From assembly GCF_016808095.1 (NCBI RefSeq), contig NC_068979.1:10253001-10317000 (forward strand): DNA of 64,000 bases, given 5' to 3'. Each line of letters starts with the position of its first letter. The first letter of the stretch is position 1. Source of the stretch: Vigna angularis (lineage: Eukaryota; Streptophyta; Magnoliopsida; Fabales; Fabaceae). Position numbers and translations under genes: made by a program. Of the stretch, positions 62,959 to 64,000 are shown piece after piece. The notes beneath the pieces were generated by a model, which did not search any database, was not told where the DNA came from, and saw only the letters and a list, made by a program, of their open reading frames with translations.

Positions 62959-64000
62959 TTATAATCCGACGTTTATCAAGCAATGCGTAGGAAGTTTGCC
63001 CTCTTCACTTAAAACTTTCATACCAGAGGATGTTCTGTGATCCTTGGAAAATTTGTCTATTGCATCCATCACAACGGGGTAACTTTTATCATGGGATTCT
63101 GGGAAAAATCCTGAATAAACCATCTCCTTAAAAATCTCAAATGCAGAGGCCAAGTCCATATCAGACAGAAAAGCACTGAGCAATGCAATATAAATGAACG
63201 AGTCGGGCTTCATTTCTTTCAGTTCCATCTCGCGTAAATAATGGAGTGCAGCAGATGGCCTCTTGCAAATGCAAAGACCATAAATAAATGCCATAAAAGC
63301 AACTCGATTAGGAGAACAACCTTTTCTTTCCATCTCTTTCCAAACCAAGAGTGCATCATCAGGCCTTTCTTCTCTGCAAAACCCATCCACCAAAGTTGAG
63401 TAAGTGACGACATTGGGCTCCCTGTCTTCTTCAGACATTTTTGACAGAAGAGACATCGCCCTATCAACAGAACCACTTTTGCACCAACTATCTATAAGCA
63501 GACTGTAAGTCACAACTGAGGGACAGAGGCCCTTTACAACAATCTCATCCAACAATTTTTCAGCTTCTGCAACTCGGTTGACCTTGCAGAGCCCTCTGAT
63601 CACTATGTTAAAAGCCACCACATCAGGACAATGGCCACGAGAACACAAATCCCTGAGCAAGTTCAATGCTCGGTCCACTTCTTGAATCTTGATCAAACCC
63701 CCCATTGCTGCAAAATAGGAAACTATGTCAGGAAGGAAACCTAGCTGAACCATGCTGTCAAGAAAATCGCATGCTTCTACAGCCCGGCCACGATCACACA
63801 GTTCTTTCACAAGGGTGGAATTTTTTATCCACGGCTCATGCCCACAAGCACGCATCACTTTCAACATATCGATCGCTCCTACGACATCTTTTCTTTTACA
63901 CAGGCATCCATAAATTGAGTTGTAAGTGAAATGAGTTGGTTCAATTTCTGATTCTTTCATGTCTCTCAACAGCTCACGGCTCTCGTCCAATCTATCAGAA
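62959..64000 (-). CDS. PPR copy D: C-terminal part of an At5g08310-like PPR gene (5' end beyond window)
   Basis: The frame is open from the window edge to TAA at 62959-62961, at least 346 codons, with no stop. Nine or so PPR motifs are visible, from ESRELLRDMKESEIE and PTHFTYNSIYGC to PDSFIYIALLSAF, and the C terminus LPTHCLINVGL matches copies A and C. The only length change is one missing Leu in NSTLVKEL. No ATG exists at the displayed edge, so the true start is upstream on the minus strand, outside the window. TE6 begins about 100 bp beyond the stop and probably lies in the 3' untranslated region. This is the best candidate for a functional copy. Likely role: mitochondrial RNA binding (family knowledge). 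Confidence 0.85.
   Translation of the reverse strand, partial: SDRLDESRELLRDMKESEIEPTHFTYNSIYGCLCKRKDVVGAIDMLKVMRACGHEPWIKNSTLVKELCDRGRAVEACDFLDSMVQLGFLPDIVSYFAAMGGLIKIQEVDRALNLLRDLCSRGHCPDVVAFNIVIRGLCKVNRVAEAEKLLDEIVVKGLCPSVVTYSLLIDSWCKSGSVDRAMSLLSKMSEEDREPNVVTYSTLVDGFCREERPDDALLVWKEMERKGCSPNRVAFMAFIYGLCICKRPSAALHYLREMELKEMKPDSFIYIALLSAFLSDMDLASAFEIFKEMVYSGFFPESHDKSYPVVMDAIDKFSKDHRTSSGMKVLSEEGKLPTHCLINVGL

Overview
This window looks like a repeat-dense stretch of a plant nuclear genome, probably a dicot and, by inference only, a Phaseoleae legume such as Vigna or Phaseolus. The evidence is a P-class pentatricopeptide repeat (PPR) gene family, Ty3/gypsy chromoviruses with an initiator-Met tRNA primer site, MULE transposons with 9-bp target duplications, a TAT/Ogre-style non-autonomous LTR element, and long AT-rich spacers. 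I found no bacterial-type genes, CRISPR, rRNA or tRNA. Species and family names rest on recall and were not searched.

The backbone is one PPR gene, resembling Arabidopsis At5g08310 (mitochondrial), broken into a mosaic of copies. Copy A (323-1597, +) is the 3' half. Copy B (16604-18190, +) is the 5' two-thirds with a premature stop. Copy C (21561-23688, +) is a mid-to-3' pseudogene. Copy F (33021-33182, -) is a short 5' piece at the centre of a palindrome. Copy D (62959-64000, -) has an open frame that runs off the window. Its 3' flank E lies 11.4 kb away at 50301-51494 because an LTR element inserted about 100 bp past the stop codon.

Layout: 1-310 LTR end; 323-2700 copy A and 3' flank; 2700-4167 AT-hook/GC-rich module and unassigned DNA; 4168-7481 duplicated ACGAACG-rich and AT-rich block carrying a 743-bp MULE; 7482-16387 an intact gypsy element (TE1) in the 5' flank of copy B; 16388-18232 copy B; 18239-21098 truncated TAT-like LTR element; 21099-21560 telomere-like array; 21561-25210 copy C and flank; 25210-28440 two opposed LTR-like modules around a fold-back element; 28441-28890 palindromic minisatellite; 29190-33020 second copy of the 4168-7481 block; 32811-33383 palindrome centre; 33384-45493 a solo LTR (TE3) split by a second gypsy element (TE2, 35844-45100); 45499-47002 inverted arm; 47003-48789 truncated LTR; 48790-51494 inverted duplicate of the copy C flank with a 367-bp MULE; 51495-62854 large non-autonomous LTR element (TE6) containing a 3.4-kb MULE and a solo LTR; 62855-64000 copy D.

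Almost everything other than the PPR sequence is mobile DNA, and many insertions can be bounded exactly by target duplications (TGGGG, GTTAG, CCTTC, CATAC, AAAGC, and three 9-bp MULE duplications). The most notable items are the MULE at 52036-55475, which carries an apparently intact two-exon GRF zinc-finger gene; the 367-bp MULE hairpin that contains a transposase fragment; the graded telomere-variant array abutting a broken PPR copy; and the head-to-head palindrome of the PPR 5' end.
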